Of a stretch of 5,403 nucleotides of DNA, positions 1 through 5,403 are shown piece after piece (the stretch's first letter is position 1; each line of letters opens with the position of its first letter). The DNA is from Rubrivivax sp. (GTDB lineage: Bacteria > Pseudomonadota > Gammaproteobacteria > Burkholderiales > Burkholderiaceae_C), in the NCBI GenBank assembly GCA_027484885.1, contig JAIXSD010000121.1:1-5403 (forward strand). The letters are read 5' to 3'. A program made the translations under genes and the position numbers. The notes under the pieces were generated by a model. It saw nothing but the letters and a program-made list of their open reading frames with translations, searched no databases and was not told where the DNA came from.

Positions 1-31
1 CCTGCTCCAGGACCCGAGCGCCCAGCCATGA
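1..31 (+). CDS. C-terminal end of an upstream gene (partial, unidentified)
   Basis: The frame starting at base 2 reads LLQDPSAQP and then stops at TGA (29-31). The stop overlaps the ATG of the next gene in an ATGA arrangement, which is typical of translationally coupled genes in one operon. The visible tail is too short to identify. Given the neighbours it could be another cobalamin gene, but that is a guess from context only. The stop could also be a chance stop in a non-coding frame, so the call rests mainly on the ATGA overlap and on the lack of a clear ribosome binding site for the next gene. Confidence 0.4.
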   Translation, partial: LLQDPSAQP

Positions 32-828
32 GACAGCCCGAACGCATCGCCTGCCTGTCCACCGAGGCCGTGGACACGCTCTACCGTTTGGGCGCGCAAG
101 CGCGCATTGCCGGCATCTCGGGTTACACCGTCTACCCACCCGAGGCGCGCCACGAGAAGCCCAAGATCAGCGGCTTCACCACCATGAAGCTGGAGAAGAT
201 CCAGGCCGTGCAGCCGGATCTGGTGATCGGCTTCTCGGATCTGCAAAAGCCGCTGCTGGCCGAGTGCGAGGCCGCCGGCCTGGCCACGCTCTGCTTCGAC
301 CACCGCGATCTGGCCGGCATCCATGCCATGGTGCGCAGGCTCGGTGCCCTGGTCGGCCACGAGCGCCAGGCCGAGCAGCTCTGCGCCCAGCTGCAGGCCA
401 CGCAGGACGACATCGCCGACATCGGCCGCCAGCTGCCACGCCGCCCGCGCGTGTGCTTCGAGGAATGGGACGAGCCCCTGATCATGGGCATCGGCTGGGT
501 CAGCGAGATCATCGAGCTGGCCGGCGGCGAGGATGTGTTTGCCAACCGCGCCCGCGCCAGCCTGGCGCGCGACCGCATCGTCAGCCCCGAAGAGGTGCTG
601 GCGCGCCGGCCCGAGCTGATCTTGGGCAGCTGGTGCGGCAAGCGCTTCGTGCCCGACAAGGTGTTGGCCCGGCCCGGTTTCGCCGCCCTGGGCGCCCGCC
701 TGATCGAAATCAAATCGGCCGACATCCTGGCCCCCGGCCCCACCGCCATCGAGCGCGGCGCCCGCCAGGTGCAGGCCGCCCTGCAATCCCTGTTTCGACA
801 AGACCCCACGCCTGCGGAGACCCCCTGA
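28..828 (+). CDS. BtuF-like cobalamin/corrinoid-binding protein (ABC substrate-binding fold)
   Basis: Predicted class III periplasmic-binding-type protein that binds cobalamin or a precursor such as cobinamide, 266 aa. The N-terminal lobe starts with [18 protein letters not shown] (6-23) and continues [13 protein letters not shown] (26-38), the usual opening of BtuF/FhuD-type proteins. PKISGF (45-50) and [12 protein letters not shown] (62-73) follow the family pattern. The C-terminal lobe contains [19 protein letters not shown] (144-162), AGGEDVFA (165-172) and [11 protein letters not shown] (192-202), characteristic of the BtuF-like proteins found beside B12 genes. No signal peptide or lipobox is seen from this ATG. 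However, the frame stays open to the window edge, so a longer form starting upstream cannot be excluded; the nine extra visible codons (PAPGPERPA) are not hydrophobic. The start at 28 is favoured by the ATGA overlap with the preceding frame. It ends 2 nt before cobT, so the two are probably cotranscribed. The B12 ligand is inferred from motifs and neighbourhood; another metal chelate is less likely. Confidence 0.82.
   Translation: MRQPERIACLSTEAVDTLYRLGAQARIAGISGYTVYPPEARHEKPKISGFTTMKLEKIQAVQPDLVIGFSDLQKPLLAECEAAGLATLCFDHRDLAGIHAMVRRLGALVGHERQAEQLCAQLQATQDDIADIGRQLPRRPRVCFEEWDEPLIMGIGWVSEIIELAGGEDVFANRARASLARDRIVSPEEVLARRPELILGSWCGKRFVPDKVLARPGFAALGARLIEIKSADILAPGPTAIERGARQVQAALQSLFRQDPTPAETP
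816..820 (+). promoter_or_regulatory. Ribosome binding site of cobT
   Basis: GGAGA lies 10 nt upstream of the ATG at 831, inside the last codons of the preceding gene. It supports 831 as the cobT start rather than an ATG at 264 in the same frame, which would bury the start deep inside the BtuF-like gene. Confidence 0.6.
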
Positions 829-830
829 CC

Positions 831-1871
831 ATGGCCGAACATCTGATCCCCGACATCGCCTCCCTGCAAGACCCGGCCCTGGCCGCCGCCCTGCAGGCCC
901 GCATCGACGGCAAGACCAAGCCCCTGGGCGCCCTGGGCCAGCTGGAGGCGCTGATGCTGCGCCTGGGTCTGATCCTGGGCAGCGAGACACCGCAGCTCAA
1001 GAGCCCGCAGATGATGGTGTTTGCCGGCGACCACGGCCTGGCGCGGCGCGGCGTGTCGGCCTACCCCAGCGATGTGACCTGGCAGATGGTCGAGAACTTC
1101 CTGGCCGGCGGCGCCGCCATCAGCGTGCTGGCGCGCCAGCACGGCCTGGCCCTGAGCGTGGTCGATGCCGGCGTGGCCCATGACTTTGCGCCACGCGAGG
1201 GCTTGATCATCGCCAAGATTGCGCCCGGCACGCGCGATGCCTCGGCCGAAGCGGCCATGAGCATCGACCAATGCGCCACCGCCATCGCCGCCGGCAAGAA
1301 CCTCTTGCGCAGCAAGCCGGGCAATGCCTTGCTGCTGGGCGAGATGGGCATTGGCAACACCTCCAGCGCCGCCCTGCTGCTGGCTCGGTTGCAAGGCCTG
1401 CCGGTGGCCGACTGCACCGGCCGGGGGACAGGTCTTGACGATGCCGCCCTGGCGCGCAAGGTGGCGGTGCTGCAAGAGGTGCTGGACCTGCATGCCCAGG
1501 CCCAGGCGCCGCTGCAGGCCCTGGCGGCCTTCGGTGGCTTTGAGATCGCCATGATGGTGGGCGCGGTGCTGCAGGCGGCACTGGAGCGCCGGGTCATCGT
1601 CGTCGATGGCTTCATCGCCAGCAGCGCCGTGCTGGTGGCCGCCCGCCTGCAGCCGGCGGTGCTGGAGCGTTGCGTCTTCGCCCACCGCTCGAACGAGAGC
1701 GGCCACCGCCTGATGCTGGAGGCCTTGCAGGCCGAGCCCCTGCTGGACCTGGGCCTGCGCCTGGGCGAGGGCTCGGGCGCAGCCCTGGCCTGGCCGCTGC
1801 TGGAATCCGCCTGCCGCATCCTGGCCGAGATGGCCAGCTTCGCCTCGGCCGGCGTCAGCGAACAGCACTGA
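831..1871 (+). CDS. cobT: Nicotinate-nucleotide-dimethylbenzimidazole phosphoribosyltransferase CobT
   Basis: Cytoplasmic enzyme that transfers phosphoribose from nicotinate mononucleotide to 5,6-dimethylbenzimidazole (or a related base), giving alpha-ribazole 5'-phosphate, the lower-ligand precursor of cobalamin. The protein is 346 aa, close to the roughly 350-360 aa usual for the family. Visible hallmarks in order: the N-terminal [12 protein letters not shown] (28-39), [19 protein letters not shown] (61-79), [12 protein letters not shown] (170-181), [10 protein letters not shown] (195-204), [11 protein letters not shown] (235-245), [10 protein letters not shown] (259-268), AHRSNESGH (284-292), and [10 protein letters not shown] (311-320). 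E313 in the last motif matches the catalytic glutamate known in Salmonella CobT (E317). All expected motifs are present, so the enzyme should be active. The frame is open from 264, but the shorter start is chosen because of the GGAGA site, the family length and the overlap with the upstream gene. It lies 2 nt behind the BtuF-like gene. Its usual partner cobS is displaced to 4440 by two signalling genes. Confidence 0.96.
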   Translation: MAEHLIPDIASLQDPALAAALQARIDGKTKPLGALGQLEALMLRLGLILGSETPQLKSPQMMVFAGDHGLARRGVSAYPSDVTWQMVENFLAGGAAISVLARQHGLALSVVDAGVAHDFAPREGLIIAKIAPGTRDASAEAAMSIDQCATAIAAGKNLLRSKPGNALLLGEMGIGNTSSAALLLARLQGLPVADCTGRGTGLDDAALARKVAVLQEVLDLHAQAQAPLQALAAFGGFEIAMMVGAVLQAALERRVIVVDGFIASSAVLVAARLQPAVLERCVFAHRSNESGHRLMLEALQAEPLLDLGLRLGEGSGAALAWPLLESACRILAEMASFASAGVSEQH

Positions 1872-1883
1872 AATCATTGCCCA

Positions 1884-1903
1884 AAGCTCTGTTTACAGGG
1901 CTT
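1884..1903. repeat. Inverted repeat between cobT and the HD-GYP gene
   Basis: AAGCTCTG-TTTA-CAGGGCTT is an imperfect palindrome: 7 of 8 positions match at DNA level, and all 8 pair in RNA if one G-U is allowed, around a 4-nt centre. It starts 13 nt after the cobT stop. As RNA it would form a stable hairpin with a tetraloop at the 3' end of the cobT transcript. It is not followed by a T-run on either strand, so it is not a canonical intrinsic terminator. The loop and right arm contain the -35 box TTTACA of the promoter call, so it could instead be an operator. Which role applies, if either, is inference. Confidence 0.5.
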
Positions 1904-1919
1904 GCGCTGTGGCCATAAT
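1892..1919 (+). promoter_or_regulatory. Candidate sigma70-type promoter of the HD-GYP/kinase pair
   Basis: TTTACA (1892-1897) and CATAAT (1914-1919) each match the -35 and -10 consensus at five of six positions and are 16 bp apart. Transcription would start near 1925-1927, giving a short leader of about 25 nt before the ATG at 1952. This 80-nt gap is clearly poorer in G/C than the genes around it, as expected for a promoter. It is the only such strong match seen among the gaps of this window. The site overlaps the inverted repeat at 1884-1903, which suggests possible repressor or activator control. Confidence 0.6.
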
Positions 1920-1938
1920 CGGGCCAGCCACGCTGCAT

Positions 1939-1943
1939 CAGGA
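1939..1943 (+). promoter_or_regulatory. Ribosome binding site of the HD-GYP regulator gene
   Basis: CAGGA lies 8 nt before the ATG at 1952, an ordinary spacing. A closer ATG at 1945 is only 1 nt from this site and opens a nine-codon frame that soon stops, so 1952 is taken as the start. Confidence 0.55.
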
Positions 1944-1951
1944 CATGCGCC

Positions 1952-3502
1952 ATGACGGATTTGGTTTTTGCTGACGAGAGCCCCGAGCTGGATACCGACG
2001 GCAACGCCCCCAAGGCGCTGGAGCCCTGGGTCGTCATGATCGTGGACGACGATGTGGCCGTGCACCAGGTCACCCAGCTGGTGATGGCCGATTTCGAGTT
2101 CAGCGGCCGGCGCCTGCAGTTCCTCGATGCCTACAGCGGCGCCGAAGCGCGCGAGCTGCTCAAGACCCGGCGCGACATCGCCCTGATCCTGCTCGATGTG
2201 GTGATGGAGTCCGAGCATGCCGGCCTGGACCTGGCCCGCTACATCCGCGAGGAGCTGGACAACCACCATGTGCGCATCGTGCTGCGCACCGGCCAGCCCG
2301 GTCAGGCGCCGGAAGAGCATGTCATCAAGAGCTACGACATCAACGACTATAAGGAGAAGACCGAGCTGACCAAGCGCAAGCTGATCACGGTCTTCTACGC
2401 GGCGCTGCGCAGCTACCGCGACATCATGATCATCGAGCAGTCGCGCCTGGCCCTGCGCCGCTCGATCGACGCCATCACCCGCATCTACGACTCGCACAAT
2501 CTGCGCCGCTTTGCCTCGGCCGTGCTGGAGCAAGCCGCGCATTTGCTCGGTTATGAAGCCCAAGGCCTGTGCGCCAGCCGCGTGGCGGCCTACGCGGCCT
2601 CGCACATCGAGGGCCGGCTCAAGGTGCTGGCCGCCACCACCGAGTACTCGCGCCTGCTGGTCGACGAAGAGATCAGCAACCTGCCGGCCGAAGTGAAGCT
2701 GGCCCTGGACCGAGCCCTGGACGACCAGGTGAGCTCTTTCGACGCCCACCACTTCGTCGGCTACTACCGCAGCAGCAGCGGCAACGAGACCCTGCTCTAC
2801 ATGACCTTCTCTGAGCCGGTGGACGCCCAGTCGCGCGAGCTGCTGGAGATCTTCTGCGCCAATGTCGCCATCACCTACGAAGCCCTGCTGCTGCGCGAGG
2901 AAATCCAGGACACCCAGCGCTCCACCGTCTACATCATCGGCGAGGCGGTCGAGCGCCGCAGCAAGGAAACCGGCGCCCATGTGCGCCGCGTCGGCGAGCT
3001 GGCGGCCTTGCTGGCCGAGCTCTCGGGCCTGCGCGCCAGCGAGATCGAGTTCATGCGCCAGGCAGCGCCCCTGCACGATGTGGGCAAGATCGGCATCCCC
3101 GACCGCGTGCTCAACAAGCCCGGCAAGCTGGACGCCGAGGAGTGGGAGATCATGAAGACCCACTCGCGCATCGGCTTCGAGCTGCTGAGCAAATCGGACA
3201 AGCGCATCCTGCAGCTGGGCGCCATCATCGCCCACGAGCACCATGAGCGCTGGGACGGCCAGGGCTACCCGCGCGGCCTGCTGGGCGAACAGATCCACAT
3301 CGCCGGCCGCATCGTCGCCCTGGCCGATGTGCTGGACGCCCTGGTCAGCCGCCGCTGCTACAAGGAAAGCTGGAACTTCGACGAGGCACTGAGCTATGTG
3401 CAGGAGCAGGCCGGCCTGCAGTTCGACCCCGACCTGGTGGCCAAGCTGATGGCCAACCTGCCCGCGGTCAAGGACATCTACACCCGCTACCCGGATTCCT
3501 GA
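1952..3502 (+). CDS. Response regulator REC-DUF3369-HD-GYP, predicted c-di-GMP phosphodiesterase
   Basis: Cytoplasmic two-component regulator of 516 aa, predicted to hydrolyse the second messenger cyclic di-GMP when phosphorylated. A REC domain spans about 25-150, with the acidic cluster D32-D34, phospho-acceptor D82 in LILLDVVM, switch residue T113 in VLRTGQ, and K136 in NDYKEKTELT. Residues about 160-320 match the DUF3369 domain commonly placed between REC and HD-GYP; its function is not known. The HD-GYP domain spans about 322-510: H343 in GAHVRRV, H375-D376 in PLHDVGKIGIPD, H404 in KTHSRIG, H430-H431-E432 followed by DGQGYP (435-440), and D459 in ALADVLDAL. The signature has small variants (GQGYP for GTGYP, RCYK for RPYK) but no metal-ligand position appears lost. 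No membrane segment or signal peptide is visible. It has its own promoter and ribosome site and is followed after 8 nt by a histidine kinase, its likely partner. c-di-GMP (or pGpG) as substrate is inferred from the family. Confidence 0.93.
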   Translation: MTDLVFADESPELDTDGNAPKALEPWVVMIVDDDVAVHQVTQLVMADFEFSGRRLQFLDAYSGAEARELLKTRRDIALILLDVVMESEHAGLDLARYIREELDNHHVRIVLRTGQPGQAPEEHVIKSYDINDYKEKTELTKRKLITVFYAALRSYRDIMIIEQSRLALRRSIDAITRIYDSHNLRRFASAVLEQAAHLLGYEAQGLCASRVAAYAASHIEGRLKVLAATTEYSRLLVDEEISNLPAEVKLALDRALDDQVSSFDAHHFVGYYRSSSGNETLLYMTFSEPVDAQSRELLEIFCANVAITYEALLLREEIQDTQRSTVYIIGEAVERRSKETGAHVRRVGELAALLAELSGLRASEIEFMRQAAPLHDVGKIGIPDRVLNKPGKLDAEEWEIMKTHSRIGFELLSKSDKRILQLGAIIAHEHHERWDGQGYPRGLLGEQIHIAGRIVALADVLDALVSRRCYKESWNFDEALSYVQEQAGLQFDPDLVAKLMANLPAVKDIYTRYPDS

Positions 3503-3510
3503 GGCCCGCC

Positions 3511-4374
3511 ATGAGCAGCCTGAATCCCTCCGACATGAGCGGCTCGGTTCCCACCGGCCCGGGCGAAATGCCGCAGCATGAACTGCAGCGCCTGCAGCAG
3601 GAGCTGCAACTCGCCACCGAGCGACTGCTGGAGCAGGAGCAGCTGGCCGCCCTGGGCAACCTCGTCGCCGGCGTGGCGCATGAGATCAACACCCCGATCG
3701 GCATCGCCGTCACTGCCGCCTCGGGCATGGAAGAGTTTGCCCGCAGCCTGACGCGCAAACTCAGCGGTGACAAGGTCAGCCGCAGCGAGCTGCAAACCCT
3801 GGCCAGGCAGCTGGAAGACGGCGCCCGCCTGGTCAACAACAACCTGGCACGCGCCGCTGACCTGATCAGCAATTTCAAGACCCTGGCCGTGGACCAGGCC
3901 AGCGAGGCCGAGATGCACATCGACCTCAGCCCCTATCTGCGCGGCATCGTCATGGCCCACAACCCGGTGCTGCGCAACGCGCAGACCCGCGTCGAGCTGG
4001 ACACGCCCGAGCACCTGCACGCCACCCTGGTGCCGGGCCAGTTCTCGCAAATCGTCTCCAATCTCATCGTCAACGCCCTGACCCATGCGTTTCAAGAGCA
4101 GCCCGAGGACCGGCCGCGCCTGATCCGCGTGCGCCTGCACAGCCACGGCGAGCGCCTGCATCTGCACTTCTGCGACAACGGCCGCGGCGTGCCGCCCGAG
4201 GTGCGGGCGCGCATGTTCGAGCCCTACTTCACCACCCGCCGCGGCAGCGGTGGCTCGGGCCTGGGCCTCTACATCGTGCACAAGCTGTGCGAGCAGATGG
4301 GCGGCCAGATCGCGGTGGACGAGGCCCACGCGCCCGGGCTGGGCTTCCGCGTGGACCTGCCGCTGCGCGACTGA
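3511..4374 (+). CDS. Soluble histidine kinase without a sensor domain (HisKA-HATPase)
   Basis: Predicted cytoplasmic kinase of 287 aa that should phosphorylate the preceding REC-DUF3369-HD-GYP protein. The first 20 residues are rich in Ser, Pro and Gly. Residues about 20-48 are Gln/Glu/Leu-rich and likely coiled coil, leading straight into the HisKA dimerisation helix with LGNLVAGVAHEINTPIG (48-64). H57 is the phospho-acceptor, and E58-x-x-T61 fits the motif linked to phosphatase activity in this class. The ATPase domain follows: N-box SQIVSNLIVNALTHAF (179-194), G1 box DNGRGVP (222-228), F-box FEPYFTT (236-242), and G2 box GSGGSGLGLYIVH (245-257). No transmembrane segment and no PAS, GAF or other input domain is seen, so the signal must come through the N-terminal coiled coil, another protein, or the partner. 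It starts 8 nt after the regulator gene; GAGG (3501-3504), overlapping that gene's stop, serves as ribosome site with a 6-nt gap. Kinase identity is firm; the partner is inferred from adjacency. Confidence 0.93.
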   Translation: MSSLNPSDMSGSVPTGPGEMPQHELQRLQQELQLATERLLEQEQLAALGNLVAGVAHEINTPIGIAVTAASGMEEFARSLTRKLSGDKVSRSELQTLARQLEDGARLVNNNLARAADLISNFKTLAVDQASEAEMHIDLSPYLRGIVMAHNPVLRNAQTRVELDTPEHLHATLVPGQFSQIVSNLIVNALTHAFQEQPEDRPRLIRVRLHSHGERLHLHFCDNGRGVPPEVRARMFEPYFTTRRGSGGSGLGLYIVHKLCEQMGGQIAVDEAHAPGLGFRVDLPLRD

Positions 4375-4375
4375 G

Positions 4376-4437
4376 CCCCGCTTTCTCCCCTTCCTCCCCC
4401 CCCCTGTTTTCTTGCCCTCCTGTCGCCCCCCCTTCTC
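4376..4437. other. Pyrimidine-rich spacer with a G-quadruplex-type pattern on the minus strand
   Basis: From 4381 to 4437 the + strand has no A and only four G (4406, 4414, 4422, 4425). It includes a 25-nt pure pyrimidine run (4381-4405), a C9 tract (4396-4404) and a C7 tract (4426-4432). Read on the minus strand, C runs 4396-4404 (split 4+1+4), 4387-4390 and 4376-4379 give four G4 tracts with loops of 1, 5 and 7 nt, which meets the usual G-quadruplex pattern. The + strand could form the matching i-motif. It fills the gap between the kinase stop and the cobS ATG and leaves cobS without a Shine-Dalgarno site. No promoter or terminator is seen here. Any role is inference. Confidence 0.6.
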
Positions 4438-4439
4438 GC

Positions 4440-5237
4440 ATGCCTGTCCTGCTCCACGAGCTTCGCCTGTTCTTCACCGCCCTGCAGTTTTTTACCCGCT
4501 GTCCCGTGCCCGCCTGGGTCGGCTTTGAGCCGTCCTGGCTGCAAGCCTGCGGGCGCTACTTTCCGGCCGTAGGCCTGCTGGTCGGCGCCTGGTCAGCGGC
4601 CGTGCTCGGCACGGCACTGTGGCTGTGGCCGCCCATGGTGGCGGTGGGTTTGAGCATGGCGGCCAGCATCTGGCTGACCGGCGGCTTCCACGAAGACGGC
4701 TGGGCCGACAGCTGCGATGGCCTGGGCGGCGTGGTCAGCCGCGAGAAGGCCTTGACCATCATGAAGGACTCGCGCATCGGCAGCTACGGCGCCCTGGGCC
4801 TGATCCTGATGCTGGGGCTCAAGGCGGCCACGCTGCTGGCCCTGGTTGAGCACAGCCCGAAGCTGGGGCTGCTGGCCCTGATCTGGGCCCACAGCGCCTC
4901 GCGCCTGGCGCCGGTCTGGCTGATGCACGCCCTGCCCTATGCCGGCGATGCCGAACACGCCAAGGCCAAGCCTCTGGCGACCGAAGCCAGCCTGGGCACG
5001 GTGCTGGCTGGCCTGATCTGGCCACTGGCCATGGCCGGCTTGATGCTGGCCCTGCTGCCAGGCTTGCTGCCGGCGCTCGGCGCCGCCAGCCTGGCGAGCC
5101 TGGGCCTGACATGGTGGATGCAAAAGATGCTGAAACGCCGCCTCGGCGGCTACACCGGCGACAACCTCGGCGCCACGCAGCAACTGGTGGAACTGGGTCT
5201 GCTGCTGGGCCTGCTGGCCGTGGTCCATGCCAGTTGA
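4440..5237 (+). CDS. cobS: Adenosylcobinamide-GDP ribazoletransferase CobS (cobalamin synthase)
   Basis: Integral inner-membrane enzyme, also called CobV in some organisms, that joins alpha-ribazole (or its 5'-phosphate made by CobT) to adenosylcobinamide-GDP, releasing GMP and giving adenosylcobalamin (or its 5'-phosphate). The protein is 265 aa, slightly longer than the 247 aa of the enteric enzymes. Hallmarks: FFTALQFFTRCPVP (11-24), FPAVGLLVG (41-49), the acidic motif GGFHEDGWADSCDGLGG (81-97) with D86, D90 and D93 as likely metal-binding residues, REKALTIMKDSRIGSYGALG (101-120), and GGYTGDNLGATQQLVE (236-251). Hydrophobic segments lie roughly at 40-62, 65-80, 118-136, 143-160, 185-206, 208-225 and 251-263. 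The frame is open from 4287, but the earlier ATG would add about 51 Pro/Arg-rich residues and overlap the kinase, so the start at 4440, which gives the normal family N-terminus, is preferred. There is no Shine-Dalgarno site upstream. It may be read from the signalling promoter at 1892-1919 or from the upstream B12 operon. Confidence 0.95.
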   Translation: MPVLLHELRLFFTALQFFTRCPVPAWVGFEPSWLQACGRYFPAVGLLVGAWSAAVLGTALWLWPPMVAVGLSMAASIWLTGGFHEDGWADSCDGLGGVVSREKALTIMKDSRIGSYGALGLILMLGLKAATLLALVEHSPKLGLLALIWAHSASRLAPVWLMHALPYAGDAEHAKAKPLATEASLGTVLAGLIWPLAMAGLMLALLPGLLPALGAASLASLGLTWWMQKMLKRRLGGYTGDNLGATQQLVELGLLLGLLAVVHAS

Positions 5238-5403
5238 TTCGTCCCCGGCCTGGGTCTGGCGCCACCCCAAGCCCGAGGGCGCATCCGGCCGCTGCATCGG
5301 CGCGGGCACGGATCTGCCGGTGCAGCGGCGCCGCGCCAAGCGCTTGGCGCGGCGCATCCAACGCTTTGCGCGCCGCCACCGCCTGCCGCATGTGGTGCAC
5401 AGC
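5227..5403 (+). CDS. cobC: Histidine phosphatase family protein, probable alpha-ribazole-phosphate phosphatase (5' part)
   Basis: The first 59 codons are visible and the gene runs off the window. The ATG lies inside the end of cobS (11-nt overlap, different frame), which indicates coupled translation; no clear ribosome site is seen. The product begins MPVDSSPAWVWRHPKPEGAS, followed by GRCIGAGTDLPV (21-32). R12-H13 corresponds to the RHG catalytic start of histidine phosphatases, with H13 as the likely phospho-histidine, and the G-x-C-x-G...D-L-P stretch matches the region after it in alpha-ribazole phosphatases. The third residue is Pro (RHPKP) rather than the common Gly. A strongly basic stretch follows (RRRAKRLARRIQRFARRHR, 34-52). 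The expected job is removal of the 5'-phosphate from alpha-ribazole phosphate or from adenosylcobalamin 5'-phosphate, directly serving the CobT-CobS steps. The symbol follows Salmonella usage; in Pseudomonas cobC names a different enzyme. The family is likely; the exact substrate is inferred from position after cobS. Confidence 0.72.
   Translation, partial: MPVDSSPAWVWRHPKPEGASGRCIGAGTDLPVQRRRAKRLARRIQRFARRHRLPHVVHS

Noticed and set aside
264..830. N-terminal extension of CobT from the ATG at 264
   Set aside because: The extra 189 residues are Arg/Pro-rich out-of-frame translation of the BtuF-like gene. The family length and the GGAGA site fit a start at 831.
132..1877. Long antisense open frame of 581 codons across the BtuF-like and cobT genes
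   Set aside because: It is rich in Gln, Ala, Gly and His in a low-complexity pattern with no family motif, and it mirrors two clearly recognised + strand genes. It is a by-product of high GC.
1872..1951. Possible cobalamin riboswitch or intrinsic terminator in the cobT to HD-GYP gap
   Set aside because: The gap is 80 nt, too short for a cobalamin riboswitch, and no B12-box-like sequence is seen. The hairpin at 1884-1903 has no following T-run.
1945..1974. Nine-codon leader frame (MRHDGFGFC) overlapping the start of the HD-GYP gene
   Set aside because: Its ATG is only 1 nt from the AGGA site, too close for normal initiation, and the peptide resembles no known leader.
2741..2761. DAHHFVG in the DUF3369 region, reminiscent of the B12-binding motif DxHxxG
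   Set aside because: The spacing is wrong (three residues between His and Gly), and the other parts of the B12-binding signature (SxL and GG) are not present, so it is treated as chance.
1874..3298. Antisense open frame of 474 codons opposite the HD-GYP gene
   Set aside because: Its composition is that of a codon-complement shadow, and the + strand frame holds intact REC and HD-GYP motifs.
4287..4439. N-terminal extension of CobS from the ATG at 4287
   Set aside because: It would add 51 Pro/Arg-rich residues overlapping the kinase end. CobS proteins begin near the FFTALQFFTR segment, which fits the start at 4440.

Overview
The window looks like a piece of chromosome from a very GC-rich bacterium. 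Codon third positions are strongly G/C (GCC, CTG, GGC and CGC dominate), and the protein types fit a betaproteobacterium of the Burkholderiales, perhaps of the Rubrivivax/Roseateles/Leptothrix kind. That placement is inferred from composition and protein style, not from a search. All supported genes are on the + strand and packed tightly. The long antisense open frames are GC-driven shadows.

The layout has a vitamin B12 (cobalamin) section, a signalling section, and a second B12 section. First come the last ten codons of an unidentified upstream gene (1-31). They overlap by ATGA a BtuF-like corrinoid-binding protein (28-828), which is followed after 2 nt by cobT (831-1871), encoding the enzyme that activates the lower ligand. 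Then there is an 80-nt gap with a good sigma70-type promoter (TTTACA, 16 bp, CATAAT) whose -35 box lies in the centre of an 8-bp inverted repeat. Next is a two-gene signalling unit: a REC-DUF3369-HD-GYP response regulator (1952-3502), predicted to be a c-di-GMP phosphodiesterase, and 8 nt later a soluble histidine kinase without a sensor domain (3511-4374). A 65-nt spacer follows. It is almost all pyrimidine on the + strand, has no Shine-Dalgarno site, and carries a G-quadruplex-type pattern on the minus strand. The B12 genes then resume with cobS (4440-5237), overlapped by 11 nt by the start of a histidine phosphatase (5227 to the window end) that is probably the alpha-ribazole-phosphate phosphatase.

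The B12 genes form the nucleotide-loop assembly end of the pathway. CobT makes alpha-ribazole phosphate, CobS joins the lower ligand to adenosylcobinamide-GDP, the phosphatase removes the 5'-phosphate, and the BtuF-like protein suggests corrinoid capture. The kinase and HD-GYP regulator form an apparently complete phosphorelay with all key residues present.

The most notable feature is that this c-di-GMP signalling pair, with its own promoter, splits the B12 cluster between cobT and cobS. Nothing in the sequence proves a functional link to B12. No protein family here is new, and I see no mobile element, CRISPR array, tRNA/rRNA gene, or cobalamin riboswitch.
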